NCBI RefSeq assembly: GCF_018688335.1
Contig: NZ_CP061316.1
Span: forward strand, 124,001 to 188,000
DNA: 64,000 bases
Reading direction: 5' to 3'
Origin: Polynucleobacter sp. AP-Jannik-300A-C4
Lineage (GTDB): Bacteria > Pseudomonadota > Gammaproteobacteria > Burkholderiales > Burkholderiaceae
The translations under genes were made by a program, and so were the position numbers. Position 1 is the stretch's first letter, and each line of letters begins with the position of its first letter. The notes under the pieces are model-generated. The model saw only the letters and a program-made list of their open reading frames with translations, was not told the origin of the DNA and did not search any database. This document shows, piece after piece, positions 1 to 8,782 of the stretch.

Positions 1-282
1 CTCTAAACTGCTTGGAGCAAGTTGTTGAGTTTTTGCTAACCAATCAAAAGTCGCTTCATGCAAAAGACTCGCTGCATCTGCATCATTTGCGGCGCAATAC
101 ACCTCAGTGCGATTACAGGTCGACAAAATTGTGGCCTCAGGTAGCCCAGCCTGATTCGCGCCAACAAGATGTTGGCGAAGATCGTGCAACGCTTCTTGAA
201 GAAACTCGGGGTCGAAGGCGACCTTCTCCCGAATGGCGACCGGCGCTGTGTGATGATTGATGCCGAGTGTCAACAACTTCAT
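1..282 (-). CDS. hemA: Glutamyl-tRNA reductase, N-terminal part (runs off left edge)
   Basis: The first 94 residues of HemA, read leftwards and cut by the window edge. HemA reduces glutamyl-tRNA(Glu) to glutamate-1-semialdehyde, the first committed step of C5 tetrapyrrole synthesis. The N-terminus [20 protein letters not shown] is the family signature, and the STCNRTE motif carries the catalytic Cys at residue 56, which forms the thioester with glutamate. The ATG at 282-280 is the natural start because the family begins directly with this beta strand. The NADPH-binding and dimerisation domains lie outside the window. The start is almost back to back with the small membrane protein gene on the other strand. 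Confidence 0.95.
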   Translation of the reverse strand, partial: MKLLTLGINHHTAPVAIREKVAFDPEFLQEALHDLRQHLVGANQAGLPEATILSTCNRTEVYCAANDADAASLLHEATFDWLAKTQQLAPSSLE

Positions 283-283
283 A

Positions 284-592
284 ATGGTGATTATAGATTT
301 GATGGCAGTAACAATGGGGGTGGCAATGGGGTTTTTAGCTTTTCTGGTGATTGGCGGCTTAACGGGCGTATTTGCTCTACTTTTTTATCCGGGGCAACGC
401 CGTACTAAGCCCAAAGCTAAGAAATTTCTTATTGCAGCCTTAATTAGCTTCTTGGCCGCACTAGCTAGCTCCTATGTCGGCCAATTTTCGGGCTTCTTTC
501 AATCGGGTCAGATGCTGGAGTGGCTGAGCACGATAGTAGTCTCCAGCCTTGTTTGCTGTCTTTATGCGGCAGTTTCTAGGAAGGCTATTTAG
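284..592 (+). CDS. Small membrane protein, possibly GlsB/YeaQ-like
   Basis: Encodes about 102 hydrophobic residues with three likely membrane segments: one from the start to the FYPGQRR turn, one at about residues 45-62 and one near the C-terminus. The glycine-rich first helix ending in a PGxRR turn recalls the GlsB/YeaQ/YmgE stress-response membrane proteins (transglycosylase-associated family), but the match is loose. The start is uncertain. ATG 284 just avoids overlap with hemA. ATGs at 302, 314 and 326 are in frame, and 326 gives an 88-residue product beginning MGFLAF, close to the family length. The gene ends inside the stop of the convergent toxin gene. Function unknown. Confidence 0.5.
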   Translation: MVIIDLMAVTMGVAMGFLAFLVIGGLTGVFALLFYPGQRRTKPKAKKFLIAALISFLAALASSYVGQFSGFFQSGQMLEWLSTIVVSSLVCCLYAAVSRKAI

Positions 593-915
593 GCCAATCC
601 TAGCCAAAGAGCTAGCGCCCTGTTAACGCGCACCATCATTACGTCATTGAGCTCACCAATCACAGACCCAATTTTTTCACTCCGAATTGACATGATCTTA
701 TCGATTTGAACTTGGGATGGCCGAGATAGCCCATTGGTTTCATTGGGCTCAATATCAAGTCTGAATATTGGAGCTTGCACAATTTCACTTGAAATCAGGG
801 CAACGGTTACCGTTGCATGAATATCACTAAATACGTCTGACTGAAGTACTAAGGCTGGTCTCGGCTTTCCAAAGTCGCCCTGCATAGCAACCGTTACTAC
901 ATTGCCACGTTTCAT
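589..915 (-). CDS. MazF/PemK-family mRNA interferase toxin
   Basis: A 108-residue protein of the MazF/PemK fold, an endoribonuclease that cleaves mRNA when it is not bound by antitoxin. The N-terminal strand followed by GKPRPALVLQSD, the hydrophobic VALIS strand, and the later SQVQIDKIMS segment are the conserved family blocks. The length is typical. The ATG overlaps the stop of the upstream antitoxin gene as ATGA, so the two are translationally coupled, with the antitoxin first. The chromosomal target sequence and toxicity cannot be read from the sequence. It is convergent with the small membrane protein gene and shares four bases with it. Confidence 0.88.
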   Translation of the reverse strand: MKRGNVVTVAMQGDFGKPRPALVLQSDVFSDIHATVTVALISSEIVQAPIFRLDIEPNETNGLSRPSQVQIDKIMSIRSEKIGSVIGELNDVMMVRVNRALALWLGLA

Positions 916-1127
916 GCTTCATCAAAGTCAGCTAATGCATCATCAAGGAAGGACATTAATTCTTTGTCTGCTCGATCGGATCTGGCTACTAATGCTGATT
1001 GGCGACGACACTCTTCAAAAAAGCCTGGCGCTTGCGTATTTGGAACCCATATTTGAATGGGGCGCAATCCAGCATCCCTTAAGGCAAGCCTGTGTTTTTG
1101 GACTCGAAGTGAGATATTTGAGGACAT
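912..1127 (-). CDS. MazE-type antitoxin (DUF3018 family)
   Basis: A 71-residue protein that looks like the DUF3018/MazE-family antitoxins found next to PemK toxins. The N-terminal part, with VQKHRLALRDAGLRPIQIWVP, is the likely DNA-binding ribbon or helix. The acidic C-terminal tail (SFLDDALADFDEA) is the likely toxin-neutralising segment. It is the first gene of the pair and its TGA overlaps the toxin ATG. Two copies of a TTACATGTAA palindrome just upstream are the expected autoregulatory operator. The family call rests on the motif and on the toxin next door; the start is the only ATG giving the full N-terminal domain. Confidence 0.82.
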   Translation of the reverse strand: MSSNISLRVQKHRLALRDAGLRPIQIWVPNTQAPGFFEECRRQSALVARSDRADKELMSFLDDALADFDEA

Positions 1128-1144
1128 TTCTAGGCTCTTTATTT

Positions 1145-1189
1145 ATGTTACATGTAACATGTTAACTCATTTATTTGTTACATGTAACA
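1145..1189. promoter_or_regulatory. Twin palindromic operator of the toxin-antitoxin operon
   Basis: Two copies of one palindrome lie 18 to 62 bases before the antitoxin start: ATGTTACATGTAACAT at 1145-1160 (perfect over 16 bases) and TGTTACATGTAACA at 1176-1189 (perfect over 14). Their centres are 30 bases apart, close to three helical turns, so two dimers would sit on the same face of the DNA. Position and symmetry suggest autorepression by the antitoxin or the toxin-antitoxin complex. Binding is inferred. Confidence 0.75.
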
Positions 1190-1195
1190 TAAAGA

Positions 1196-1966
1196 TTAAT
1201 CCCCCGTAGAAAATAAGTCTAATCCAATTAAATTATTGCTATCCAGCCAGGCAATTGGTTCTAGACCTTGTTTTATCAGCCATTCATTAGCCTTAGTGAA
1301 ATGCCCGCAACTTGCCTTTGCACCAGGCTGCAGAAATGGCTGATCTGTTTTGTAGACTCCCAGTCCAGAAGGGTGGGAGGATTGCAGAATCAATTGGTCT
1401 GGGGCTGCCTCAATCAGGGGTAGCTTAGATTGAGCATGCCCACCCCAAAGCATCCAGACTAGATATGGCTTTTGGAGTGCTAAATTCCCGATAAGTCGAT
1501 CAATAAGGGATTTCCACCCAAGATTGGCATGACTGCCTGCCTCACCCAATTTAACGCTGAGAGCCGTATTGAGTAGTAATACGCCTTGCTCAGCCCAACC
1601 GTGGAGATCTCCATTGGGAATAGCACCAAAACCCTCGAGTACCAGGGCTTTGCTGATATTGCGTAAGGAGCTGGGAAATTGCCGAGAATTTCTTGGAATG
1701 TTGCCGGGAATCGAAAAAGCCAAGCCTTGAGCCAGCCCAGGGGAGTGATACGGATCCTGCCCCAAAATGACGACCTTGACCTTGGTAAGCGGGGTTAATG
1801 TCAGCGCTTTAAAGAAATTCTGGGGCTCAGGGCAAATTTTTTCTGCATCTTTATTTAGTTCAGACCGCAGATTGGTCTGCAGCGTTTGCCACTCTATGGA
1901 CTCAAAATAATCCCCTAGTAGGGTGCGCCAGTCCTCTGGAATGTCAGCCGCAGAAAACGAATGCAT
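1196..1966 (-). CDS. ung: Uracil-DNA glycosylase (family 1)
   Basis: Removes uracil from DNA as the first step of base excision repair. The 256-residue length is somewhat above the usual 220-230. The catalytic water-activating motif GQDPYH is at residues 69-74 (Asp71), followed by the uracil-pocket region GLAFSIP, the LLLNTALSV block and the DNA-intercalating loop HPSGLG at 198-203, a variant of the usual HPSPLS that keeps the wedging Leu. The ATG overlaps the stop of the upstream peptidase gene as TAATG, implying coupled translation in a two-gene unit. The C-terminal 25 or so residues extend past the conserved core. Confidence 0.94.
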   Translation of the reverse strand: MHSFSAADIPEDWRTLLGDYFESIEWQTLQTNLRSELNKDAEKICPEPQNFFKALTLTPLTKVKVVILGQDPYHSPGLAQGLAFSIPGNIPRNSRQFPSSLRNISKALVLEGFGAIPNGDLHGWAEQGVLLLNTALSVKLGEAGSHANLGWKSLIDRLIGNLALQKPYLVWMLWGGHAQSKLPLIEAAPDQLILQSSHPSGLGVYKTDQPFLQPGAKASCGHFTKANEWLIKQGLEPIAWLDSNNLIGLDLFSTGD

Positions 1967-3750
1967 TACTCAGCTGGTGTCAGAGTGTATTGAGTTGGAA
2001 TTTGATCATCCTCAAGAACGGTCATGCACTCATGCTCTAAATCATCTCGGTAAAAGCAAATTTGGATGACTTGCCCTGTGATCAAGCTAGATAGCACCTT
2101 ATCCCAGCGGGTAGCAGTAATCCGTTCACCGTTGATGCTGGCCAGTAGATCTCCAGGAGCTAGACCCGCTAATTGTGCAGCTCCACCATCAAGTACGTGC
2201 GTCACCTTGAGCCAACCATTGCTATCTCTATGGCGCAACCCCAATTGCAGCTTGATCTTCTCAAGTTTGGAATGGGCTTTCGGTTCAACCGAAATCGTTT
2301 TTGAATCAATCCATTTTTGAATTGGAATATCTTGAGCGCCAAAAATATAACGAGACTTAAATTCATTCCAAGTTTTGGAGAAATCTTTGCCAAGCAATTT
2401 CAACATCAAATCATCCAAACCATCTTCAGCAATGCCATCTAGCGTGACTCCATGGGTTTGCCAGATGAGACGCATCAAATCATCTAAGGATTGACGGTTG
2501 CTTGTAAATGAGCGGATCTTGAGATCTAAACCTAGGGCGAGCAAGGCGCCTTTGCCGTAATAACTTACAACCGCATTTGGTGTGTTTTCATCAGCTTGAT
2601 AGTACTTAGTCCAAGCATCAAAAGAGCTATCTGCAAGACTTTGCTTTAGTCTTCCTGGGCCGCGTAAAATTCCATTCCAATTATTCGCGACTAGCTTAAG
2701 GTAAGTCTTCAGATCAATTCGTTTGCTGCGGAATAATTGCAAGTCATCGTAGTAACTTGTAAAGCCTTCAAATAACCAGAGTAAGCGAGTATGGTTTCTG
2801 CGATCAAGTTGATAGGGTTGGAATGCTTTAGGTTGAATACGTTTTACTAACCAAGCATGAAAATACTCATGACTGCAGAGACCTAGAAACTCACGATAGG
2901 ATGCCTCGTCTAAGGGGGTATTCACTTGAGGAATCTGATCTCGACGACATAGTAGGGCAGTACTATTACGATGCTCGAGTCCACCGTATCCAGAAAGAGC
3001 GGCATTAACTAAAAATAAATAATTCTGGAAGGGTGCTTTTTTAGTCTTGGGTTCAAAGAGGTTGATGGTACAAGTACAGATAGCCTGAAGATCTGTGGCT
3101 AAGCGCTCTAGATCAATTTCATGAATGCATCCTTGTATCGCCATGCTGTGTGATACGCCATTGGATTTCCAATGGGCAATCTGAAACTCACCCATGGCAA
3201 TTGGATGATCAAGTAAGTCATCATAGTTTTTAGCAAGATAAAAGCCGTAACCTTGACTATTTACTTTGGCGGACTGCAAGCCTGTCTGAACGGTCCATGA
3301 GTATGCAGAAGCATCTTTTGGCGGAATCAATACTAAAGCGCAGGGTAAAGATTCTTGACCTTTGACTGCCAAACATAAACTACTTGGATTGATAAACGCG
3401 CGTTCAGTATCGAGATAGGCAGCACGAACTGATGAGTCAAATGCATATACCGTTGTAAGAATTTCTACTGCGCCAGCTACCTGGGGCAAGCGCCAATGAT
3501 CATTGTCAATCCGTTCTAATGGTAGCGCGTCATTTGGGTTATCAAGTGCGAATGCTTCAATCGTTTCAATTTGCTTGCTAAAGTCTCGAATCAAATAGCT
3601 ACCTGGAATCCAGGAGGGCATTTGCAGAATTTGCCCATTGGGTAATGGGTTTTCAATGTGCAACTTCACATGAAAGCGGTGGCCATGCAGATCGGCTGCC
3701 CAAATGCTGTATTGGATAGCAGGTAGATCAGGGGTATTAATTTTGTTCAT
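1966..3750 (-). CDS. M61-family metallopeptidase with PDZ domain
   Basis: A 594-residue protein of the glycyl-aminopeptidase-like M61 family. An N-terminal beta-rich domain (about 10-200) precedes a gluzincin catalytic domain with HEYFH at about 294-298 and the third zinc ligand in LFEGFTSYYDD (Glu near 328). A PDZ domain follows at about 500-580, with the carboxylate-binding loop around GLAPGDLLASINGE. No signal peptide is evident, so the protein is probably cytoplasmic. A GTG lies one codon upstream of the ATG used here. It is the first gene of a pair with ung, overlapping by one base. The substrate cannot be told from sequence. Confidence 0.87.
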   Translation of the reverse strand: MNKINTPDLPAIQYSIWAADLHGHRFHVKLHIENPLPNGQILQMPSWIPGSYLIRDFSKQIETIEAFALDNPNDALPLERIDNDHWRLPQVAGAVEILTTVYAFDSSVRAAYLDTERAFINPSSLCLAVKGQESLPCALVLIPPKDASAYSWTVQTGLQSAKVNSQGYGFYLAKNYDDLLDHPIAMGEFQIAHWKSNGVSHSMAIQGCIHEIDLERLATDLQAICTCTINLFEPKTKKAPFQNYLFLVNAALSGYGGLEHRNSTALLCRRDQIPQVNTPLDEASYREFLGLCSHEYFHAWLVKRIQPKAFQPYQLDRRNHTRLLWLFEGFTSYYDDLQLFRSKRIDLKTYLKLVANNWNGILRGPGRLKQSLADSSFDAWTKYYQADENTPNAVVSYYGKGALLALGLDLKIRSFTSNRQSLDDLMRLIWQTHGVTLDGIAEDGLDDLMLKLLGKDFSKTWNEFKSRYIFGAQDIPIQKWIDSKTISVEPKAHSKLEKIKLQLGLRHRDSNGWLKVTHVLDGGAAQLAGLAPGDLLASINGERITATRWDKVLSSLITGQVIQICFYRDDLEHECMTVLEDDQIPTQYTLTPAE

Positions 3751-3768
3751 CACTATTGCCTATTACAC

Positions 3769-4515
3769 CTATTGCTTCAGGCTGCTAAATTTCTTTTCAA
3801 TATCGGTGATTTGAACGGCACCCGGGAAGCGACTTCCATCAGTAAAGAAAATAGTTGGGGTCCCTGTTATGCCATAGGTTTTGGCAAAGGCCATATTCTT
3901 ATCCAAAGGGGTAGTGCAGTCGCTTTTGCCGCTGGGTGCAACACCATTAATCATCCAATCAACATAAGCTTTTTGGGGGTCAGCAGAACACCAAATTTGT
4001 TTAGACTTCTGCGCGGAGTCAGCTGACAGAATGGGGATTAGATAAGTGTAAACAGTCACGTTATCTAGTTGTTGCAACGATTTTTCCAAACGCTTACAGT
4101 AGCCGCAATTAGGGTCTGAAAAAATAGCCAGCTGTCTACTGCCATTACCACGCACTGCTTTTAAGGCATTCGCTGGATTGAGCTCAGACCACTTGATGCG
4201 ATTCAGGTCTGCTTGCTTTTGTTCGGTAATATTTTTTCCTGTGGCTATCTCAATGATTTCACCTTGGATTAAATATTTACTATTCGCATCGGTGTAAAAC
4301 ACATCATTTCCAACCAGGATCTCGTAAATGCCGGGAATGGGTGATTGAGAGATGCCTTTAATTTTCGTGTTTGGCCCAATCTTTTTTTGTAGCTCAGATC
4401 GAACTTGTTGCTCTGATTGTGCGTTGACTACTCCCGCTAAAAAAGTGAGAGAGCAAGCTAAGGCAATAGTAGAAAATAATTTATTCAAAATCAGTATCTC
4501 CAAGGGCGCGTTCAA
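3769..4515 (-). CDS. DsbC-like periplasmic thiol:disulfide isomerase
   Basis: A protein of up to 248 residues with a signal peptide (hydrophobic core about 12-30, likely cleavage after VVNA). A short N-terminal dimerisation domain with the DVFYTDANSKYLIQG segment is followed by a thioredoxin fold. The active site is CGYC at 137-140 (DPNCGYCKRLEKS), with the cis-Pro loop TGTP ending at 220. A second Cys pair is at 176 and 200. This is the DsbC/DsbG pattern, so disulfide isomerisation in the periplasm is expected. The ATG start overlaps the upstream hydroxylase gene by 35 bases; a TTG at 4488 would leave a cleaner signal peptide and almost no overlap. Confidence 0.88.
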   Translation of the reverse strand: MNAPLEILILNKLFSTIALACSLTFLAGVVNAQSEQQVRSELQKKIGPNTKIKGISQSPIPGIYEILVGNDVFYTDANSKYLIQGEIIEIATGKNITEQKQADLNRIKWSELNPANALKAVRGNGSRQLAIFSDPNCGYCKRLEKSLQQLDNVTVYTYLIPILSADSAQKSKQIWCSADPQKAYVDWMINGVAPSGKSDCTTPLDKNMAFAKTYGITGTPTIFFTDGSRFPGAVQITDIEKKFSSLKQ

Positions 4516-5755
4516 TAAGGCGCCGTTTAATAAAGTGACTACGATTGACCATACCCAGTCCCCAATTGCGTAATTGCTTTTCAGTGCTACTACTTGCTGA
4601 AAATAGCTTCTTCAGTTTGTCTGTCACCCAGAGCAGAGCGCTGGTATCACCTTGACGTTGGCGCTCGTAGCGACGCAATAAAACTTTATCGTTTGGCAGT
4701 CGGAAGGATTCACGTTGACTCAAGATATGGAGCAGGGTTGCTACATCTCTTAATCCTAGGTTCAAGCCCTGGCCAGCTAAGGGATGCATCACATGGGCAG
4801 CATCACCAATCAGCACAACCTTAGGATTTTCATCTGGGCCAATAAAGCGACTTGCCCGAATTCGTCTGAGTGGAAAAGCGGCTGGCGTTGAATTGAGAGT
4901 CAGCTCTCCAAGTTGAGCGACTACTGCACCATTAGCAATTGAGGAGAGCTTGTCAGTCCACATCGCTTGATCAAGCTTTAAAAGTTCCGCCGCATTTTCT
5001 GGTGAAGTTGACCATACCATTGAGGCTTGCTTATTTGGTAAAGGCAGCATTGCCACAATATCGCCACCAGGCAAAAACCATTGGTAGGCAGTTTCTAAAT
5101 GTGCATGACTGCAAATCCAATTAGCCACTACAGCGCTTTGTGAATAACTTTCTTCTTGCGCGGAAATACCTAGCTCATTACGAATCGGAGAGTTTGCGCC
5201 ATCAGCAGCAATGACGAGTTGAGCGCGCAGGGTGGATCCATTCGAGAGACGCAGGGTTGCCCCATCCGAATCTACTTCAATACTTTCTACTGCATCGCTG
5301 ATGCGCTCCAATTTATTTTGGAAGCGTGAGGCTTGATCTAGAGTGTGCTCGATTACATTCGATTCGCCAATCCAGGCTAACTGGGGTGTGCCCGCTTCAA
5401 AAGCAGATAGGTGCAGTTGATCCTGTTTTTCTCCGCGATCGCCAAAAATACGCATATCTCGAACGGGCTGCATGCGGCTTTGATCAATTGCATCCCAAAT
5501 CTGTAGATGGACAAGTAATTTTTGGGTGCTAGGAGAAAAGGCGTAAATGCGTTGCCCCCATTGATTACCCTGGGGTGCGGGAACCGCTTGCCCTAGATCG
5601 GGGGCAATTTGAATGGTTTGAAGTCCAAGCTGGGCTAGACCCAATGCGCAAGCCTTGCCCGCTATGCCTCCACCCACCACGACGACATCAACCCCCCGGA
5701 TTTGGGAGGTATTTTTAGGCAACTTAGCGGAGGAATTTTGTTGAACTTCTGACAT
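4481..5755 (-). CDS. UbiH/UbiM/VisC-family FAD-dependent hydroxylase
   Basis: A 424-residue flavoprotein monooxygenase of the class that hydroxylates the ubiquinone ring. The Rossmann motif GGGIAGKA is at 28-35, the NAD(P)H/FAD-linked DG motif ([10 protein letters not shown]) at about 183-192, and the second FAD motif [14 protein letters not shown] at 317-330 followed by LNLGLRD. These three motifs define the family. Which ring position it acts on (C5, C6 or C1) cannot be decided from motifs alone, so no symbol is given. It is the head gene of a leftward unit with the DsbC-like gene and diverges from ychF. A partner Coq7 hydroxylase is encoded at 20785. Confidence 0.87.
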   Translation of the reverse strand: MSEVQQNSSAKLPKNTSQIRGVDVVVVGGGIAGKACALGLAQLGLQTIQIAPDLGQAVPAPQGNQWGQRIYAFSPSTQKLLVHLQIWDAIDQSRMQPVRDMRIFGDRGEKQDQLHLSAFEAGTPQLAWIGESNVIEHTLDQASRFQNKLERISDAVESIEVDSDGATLRLSNGSTLRAQLVIAADGANSPIRNELGISAQEESYSQSAVVANWICSHAHLETAYQWFLPGGDIVAMLPLPNKQASMVWSTSPENAAELLKLDQAMWTDKLSSIANGAVVAQLGELTLNSTPAAFPLRRIRASRFIGPDENPKVVLIGDAAHVMHPLAGQGLNLGLRDVATLLHILSQRESFRLPNDKVLLRRYERQRQGDTSALLWVTDKLKKLFSASSSTEKQLRNWGLGMVNRSHFIKRRLIERALGDTDFE

Positions 5756-5782
5756 ATCTCGATGATATCGAAACTAGCCCTT

Positions 5783-5788
5783 TACAAT
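5783..5788 (+). promoter_or_regulatory. Putative -10 element (TACAAT) of ychF
   Basis: TACAAT sits seven bases before the favoured ychF ATG (5795). If used, transcription would begin at or very near the start codon and the mRNA would be leaderless. No good -35 hexamer is seen 16-19 bases upstream and no Shine-Dalgarno sequence precedes the ATG. Confidence 0.35.
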
Positions 5789-5794
5789 ACGGCT

Positions 5795-6889
5795 ATGTCT
5801 TTGAAATGTGGCATCGTCGGCCTGCCTAACGTCGGCAAATCTACCCTCTTTAACGCGCTTACCAAAGCTGGAATCGCGGCGGAAAACTATCCTTTCTGCA
5901 CGATCGAGCCCAATGTGGGTGTGGTTGAGGTTCCTGACCCCCGTCTTGCCGCTTTGGCTGAGATTGTCAAGCCTGAGCGCATCCTGCCTGCAGCTGTCGA
6001 ATTTGTCGACATTGCGGGCTTGGTTGCTGGAGCCTCCAAAGGTGAGGGCCTGGGAAACCAATTCCTGGCCAACATTCGCGAAACAGACGCAATCACCCAT
6101 GTGGTCCGTTGTTTTGAGGATGCCAACGTGATCCACGTGGCCGGCAAGATTGACCCTATCTCCGATATCGCAGTGATCGACACTGAGCTAGCCTTATCTG
6201 ACTTAACGACCGTTGAAAAAACCCTTCAACGCTCCAGTAAAGCTGCTAAGTCAGGGAATGACAAAGAGGCGGCAGCTCTCGTGTCTGTTCTGACTAAGGT
6301 GCAAGCCCATTTAGATCAAGCTCAGCCTGTCCGCAGCTTGAAACTGACTGACGAAGAAAATTTGCTTTTAAAGCCACTCTGCTTAATTACCGCAAAGCCA
6401 GCGATGTATATCGCGAACGTCAAAGAAGATGGCTTTGATAATAATCCGCATTTAGAGGCAGTGATTCAGCATGCAGCTAAAGAGGGTGCGCCAGTGGTTG
6501 CGGTATGTGCCGCAATCGAAGCCGAGATCGCTGATTTGGATGAGGCTGACAAAGCCGAGTTCTTGGCGGACCTCGGTATGGAAGAGTCTGGATTGGATCG
6601 CGTGATTCGTGCAGGCTATAAGTTATTGGGCCTGCAGACCTACTTTACAGCGGGTGTTAAAGAAGTTCGTGCCTGGACAATTCATCAGGGTGATACTGCG
6701 CCACAGGCTGCCGGAGTGATCCATACCGATTTTGAGCGTGGCTTTATTCGTGCGCAAACCATTGCTTTTGAGGACTTTATTCAATTCAAGGGCGAATCTG
6801 GTGCCAAGGAAGCTGGAAAGATGCGTGCTGAGGGTAAAGAATATGTTGTTAAAGATGGTGATGTTTTGAATTTCCTCTTTAACGTCTAA
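5795..6889 (+). CDS. ychF: Redox-regulated ATPase YchF (Obg-family, OLA1-like)
   Basis: A 364-residue member of the OLA1/YchF subfamily of TRAFAC P-loop proteins, which prefers ATP over GTP. The P-loop GLPNVGKST begins at residue 9, the switch II region DIAGLV follows, and an NVKE motif near residue 200 replaces the NKxD guanine-specificity motif, as expected for the subfamily. The C-terminal TGS domain ends in the invariant [17 protein letters not shown]. The start at 5795 (MSLKCGIVG) matches the conserved family N-terminus; an in-frame ATG at 5762 would add 11 residues that overlap the likely -10 element. Followed by a strong terminator. Confidence 0.96.
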   Translation: MSLKCGIVGLPNVGKSTLFNALTKAGIAAENYPFCTIEPNVGVVEVPDPRLAALAEIVKPERILPAAVEFVDIAGLVAGASKGEGLGNQFLANIRETDAITHVVRCFEDANVIHVAGKIDPISDIAVIDTELALSDLTTVEKTLQRSSKAAKSGNDKEAAALVSVLTKVQAHLDQAQPVRSLKLTDEENLLLKPLCLITAKPAMYIANVKEDGFDNNPHLEAVIQHAAKEGAPVVAVCAAIEAEIADLDEADKAEFLADLGMEESGLDRVIRAGYKLLGLQTYFTAGVKEVRAWTIHQGDTAPQAAGVIHTDFERGFIRAQTIAFEDFIQFKGESGAKEAGKMRAEGKEYVVKDGDVLNFLFNV

Positions 6890-6904
6890 AAACAGCGCCC
6901 CTAA

Positions 6905-6940
6905 ATATAAAAAGCCCTTAGTGATAAGGGCTTTTTATAT
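6905..6940. terminator. Bidirectional rho-independent terminator
   Basis: A perfect 16-base inverted repeat (6905-6920 and 6925-6940) with a four-base GTGA loop. The core is AAAAAGCCCTTA pairing with TAAGGGCTTTTT, so each strand ends in a U-run. It separates ychF from the convergent winged-helix gene and can serve both. Confidence 0.93.
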
Positions 6941-6951
6941 TCTTGGTTTTA

Positions 6952-7302
6952 TCAGCTTTCTTTAACAGCCTTGGCAAGACACTTGGAAATTTCTTCATAG
7001 CGCTTGATGGCCATCTTGCTAGGAACTACTTCTTTTTTGCGCCCATCTTCATTCGCAGCCATCTTGATATAGCCCATGGCGCTGAGATTCTTGAGTCGCC
7101 CATGAAGCGTTGCTTGAGAGCCTAGCTCGGATAGGGAAATCAGGTCTCCGACCAAAATGGGCTTCTTGGCATCAAAGCTCAAAATAATTTGGTCGAGTAG
7201 ACCCTCTTCAATTGAGTCGAGCTTTTTCCCAGGATTAATGCGGTCAAGGACATCAATCAGGTTTAAAAATCGAATGTAGCAAGAAGATTTAGCGGTGGAC
7301 AT
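6952..7302 (-). CDS. Winged helix-turn-helix (MarR-like) regulator
   Basis: A 116-residue protein with a predicted winged-helix fold. The helix-turn-helix part is around residues 50-78 (DLISLSELGSQATLHGRLKNL), where ATLHGRLKNL would be the recognition helix, followed by a wing GYIKMAANEDGRKKEVVPS and a C-terminal helix. The pattern resembles MarR-type regulators, though the dimerisation helices are short. Its promoter region (7303-7404) is shared with the divergent MASE1-like membrane protein gene, which is therefore a plausible target. No ligand can be proposed. Confidence 0.7.
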   Translation of the reverse strand: MSTAKSSCYIRFLNLIDVLDRINPGKKLDSIEEGLLDQIILSFDAKKPILVGDLISLSELGSQATLHGRLKNLSAMGYIKMAANEDGRKKEVVPSKMAIKRYEEISKCLAKAVKES

Positions 7303-7404
7303 ATTTTTGTATCAGTGGTGTTTAAGTCTATTGGCTCTAGGGTTAGTCTTAGTATATTCCCTAATGCTTGGCTGGTAGTATGAACCGATAGTTCACTAAT
7401 AGCC

Positions 7405-7971
7405 ATGCTGACAGTCATGAAAAGAATATTCTCGGAATCGACGACAGGCTTCCTGGTTAGCATTTTCTCCTATTCAACCCTGTTTTATTTGAACGATTGG
7501 CTTACAAGTCATCTAGCCTATGGTCTGGGTGTGAATTGGATTTATCTTCCTGCTGGCTTACGTTTATTTCTGACGCTCATCTTTGGCTTACCAGGCGCCA
7601 TTGGAATTGCGCTCGCATCTTTCATGATTTGTTATTTTGGGCAATTTCCACCAGAGCTCATCACCTGCATCGGCATTGGACTGATATCTGGATTTGCACC
7701 TTATTTAGCAAGAGTTTTTGTATTGAGGAATGTCAATATCTTGCCTGATTTAAGTAACCTGACTTTACAGAACTTAGTGGTCTGCATCTTGATTTTCGCG
7801 GCTCTCAGTGCGGGTCTACATCAATGGTGGTTTGCGCTCAGAGGGCTTGATGGGGCTGGAAGCTTTAATCACTTCTTGGTAATGATGATTGGGGATGTTT
7901 TGGGAACGGTGCTACTAATTGGCCTTATTAAATATGGCCTTGATCTACTTAAGGGCTTTAGGCCTGCTTAG
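7405..7971 (+). CDS. MASE1-like integral membrane protein
   Basis: A 188-residue protein with about five or six membrane helices. The segment [26 protein letters not shown] is typical of MASE1-type membrane sensory domains (NWxxLPAGLRL). Such domains usually precede GGDEF, EAL or histidine kinase output domains, but here the protein ends after the membrane part in a short basic tail (KGFRPA), so it is a stand-alone sensor-like membrane protein. A second in-frame ATG is at 7417. The stop overlaps the convergent trpC stop by four bases. Function unknown; the divergent winged-helix regulator is its only close partner. Confidence 0.65.
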   Translation: MLTVMKRIFSESTTGFLVSIFSYSTLFYLNDWLTSHLAYGLGVNWIYLPAGLRLFLTLIFGLPGAIGIALASFMICYFGQFPPELITCIGIGLISGFAPYLARVFVLRNVNILPDLSNLTLQNLVVCILIFAALSAGLHQWWFALRGLDGAGSFNHFLVMMIGDVLGTVLLIGLIKYGLDLLKGFRPA

Positions 7972-8771
7972 TTAAATAGTTCGCTTAAAGCCGTGCCTGG
8001 ATTATTTGCACGCATGAAGGCTTCGCCAACCAAAAATGCGTTGACATGGTGTTCACGCATCAGCTGGACATCTGCACGACTCATAATTCCAGACTCCGTA
8101 ACCAATGTTTTACCTTTTGGCACCATTGATAGTAAAGATAGAGTGGTTTGAAGAGTAACTTCAAAAGTCTTCAGGTTACGATTATTAATGCCGAGCAATC
8201 CGGTTTTCAATTCAAGGGCTTGCTCTAATTCAGGTGCGTTATGTACCTCAACAAGCACATCTAAACCCAGTTCATGCGCACAAGCTTCAAGTTCTTTCAT
8301 TTGATTGAGCTCAAGGCAGGCCACAATCAATAAAATCGCATCAGCACCAATCGCTCTCGCTTCGTAGACTTGGTATGGGTCAATCGTAAAGTCTTTACGC
8401 AACACCGGAATACTGCAGGCAGCTCTTGCAGCCTGAAGGTATGTGTTGGATCCTTGAAAATAATCCTTGTCTGTGAGAACGGATAAGCAGGCCGCACCAT
8501 TGCTTTCATAGGACTGAGCAATTTCAGCTGGCTGAAAATTTTCACGCAAGATTCCTTTGCTAGGACTCGCCTTCTTAATTTCTGTAATCACGCCAGCCTT
8601 GCCTGCTGCAATCTTATTCTCGATAGATTGAATGAAGCCTCTTGGCTTTAACACGGTATCACGATTATTTTCTTCGGCCTGATCGCGTTGATTAGCTAAA
8701 GGGACTTTTTTTGAATCAGCGGCAACTTCAATCTTTTTGGTGGCAACAATTTTGTCGAGGATATCGCTCAT
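7968..8771 (-). CDS. trpC: Indole-3-glycerol phosphate synthase
   Basis: A 267-residue (beta/alpha)8 barrel that closes carboxyphenylamino-deoxyribulose phosphate to indole-3-glycerol phosphate in tryptophan synthesis. Conserved blocks are [14 protein letters not shown] (catalytic Lys), [32 protein letters not shown] and TESGI, all in order. It is the last gene of the leftward run rpe-trpE-trpG-trpD-trpC. It is a stand-alone enzyme, not fused to TrpF as in enteric bacteria; trpF, trpB and trpA are not in the window. Confidence 0.96.
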   Translation of the reverse strand: MSDILDKIVATKKIEVAADSKKVPLANQRDQAEENNRDTVLKPRGFIQSIENKIAAGKAGVITEIKKASPSKGILRENFQPAEIAQSYESNGAACLSVLTDKDYFQGSNTYLQAARAACSIPVLRKDFTIDPYQVYEARAIGADAILLIVACLELNQMKELEACAHELGLDVLVEVHNAPELEQALELKTGLLGINNRNLKTFEVTLQTTLSLLSMVPKGKTLVTESGIMSRADVQLMREHHVNAFLVGEAFMRANNPGTALSELFN

Positions 8772-8782
8772 GCAGGTCTTAA

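Noticed and set aside
902..1165. 87-codon frame opposite the antitoxin gene
   Set aside because: The antitoxin/toxin frames are better supported and this frame runs through the palindromic operator.
1360..1380. Variant HPSGLG loop in uracil-DNA glycosylase as a sign of altered function
   Set aside because: The intercalating Leu and the catalytic GQDPYH are kept, so this looks like normal family variation.
5762..5794. Upstream ATG for ychF giving 11 more residues
   Set aside because: The extension is not conserved in the family and contains the -10-like element; [16 protein letters not shown] is the standard N-terminus.
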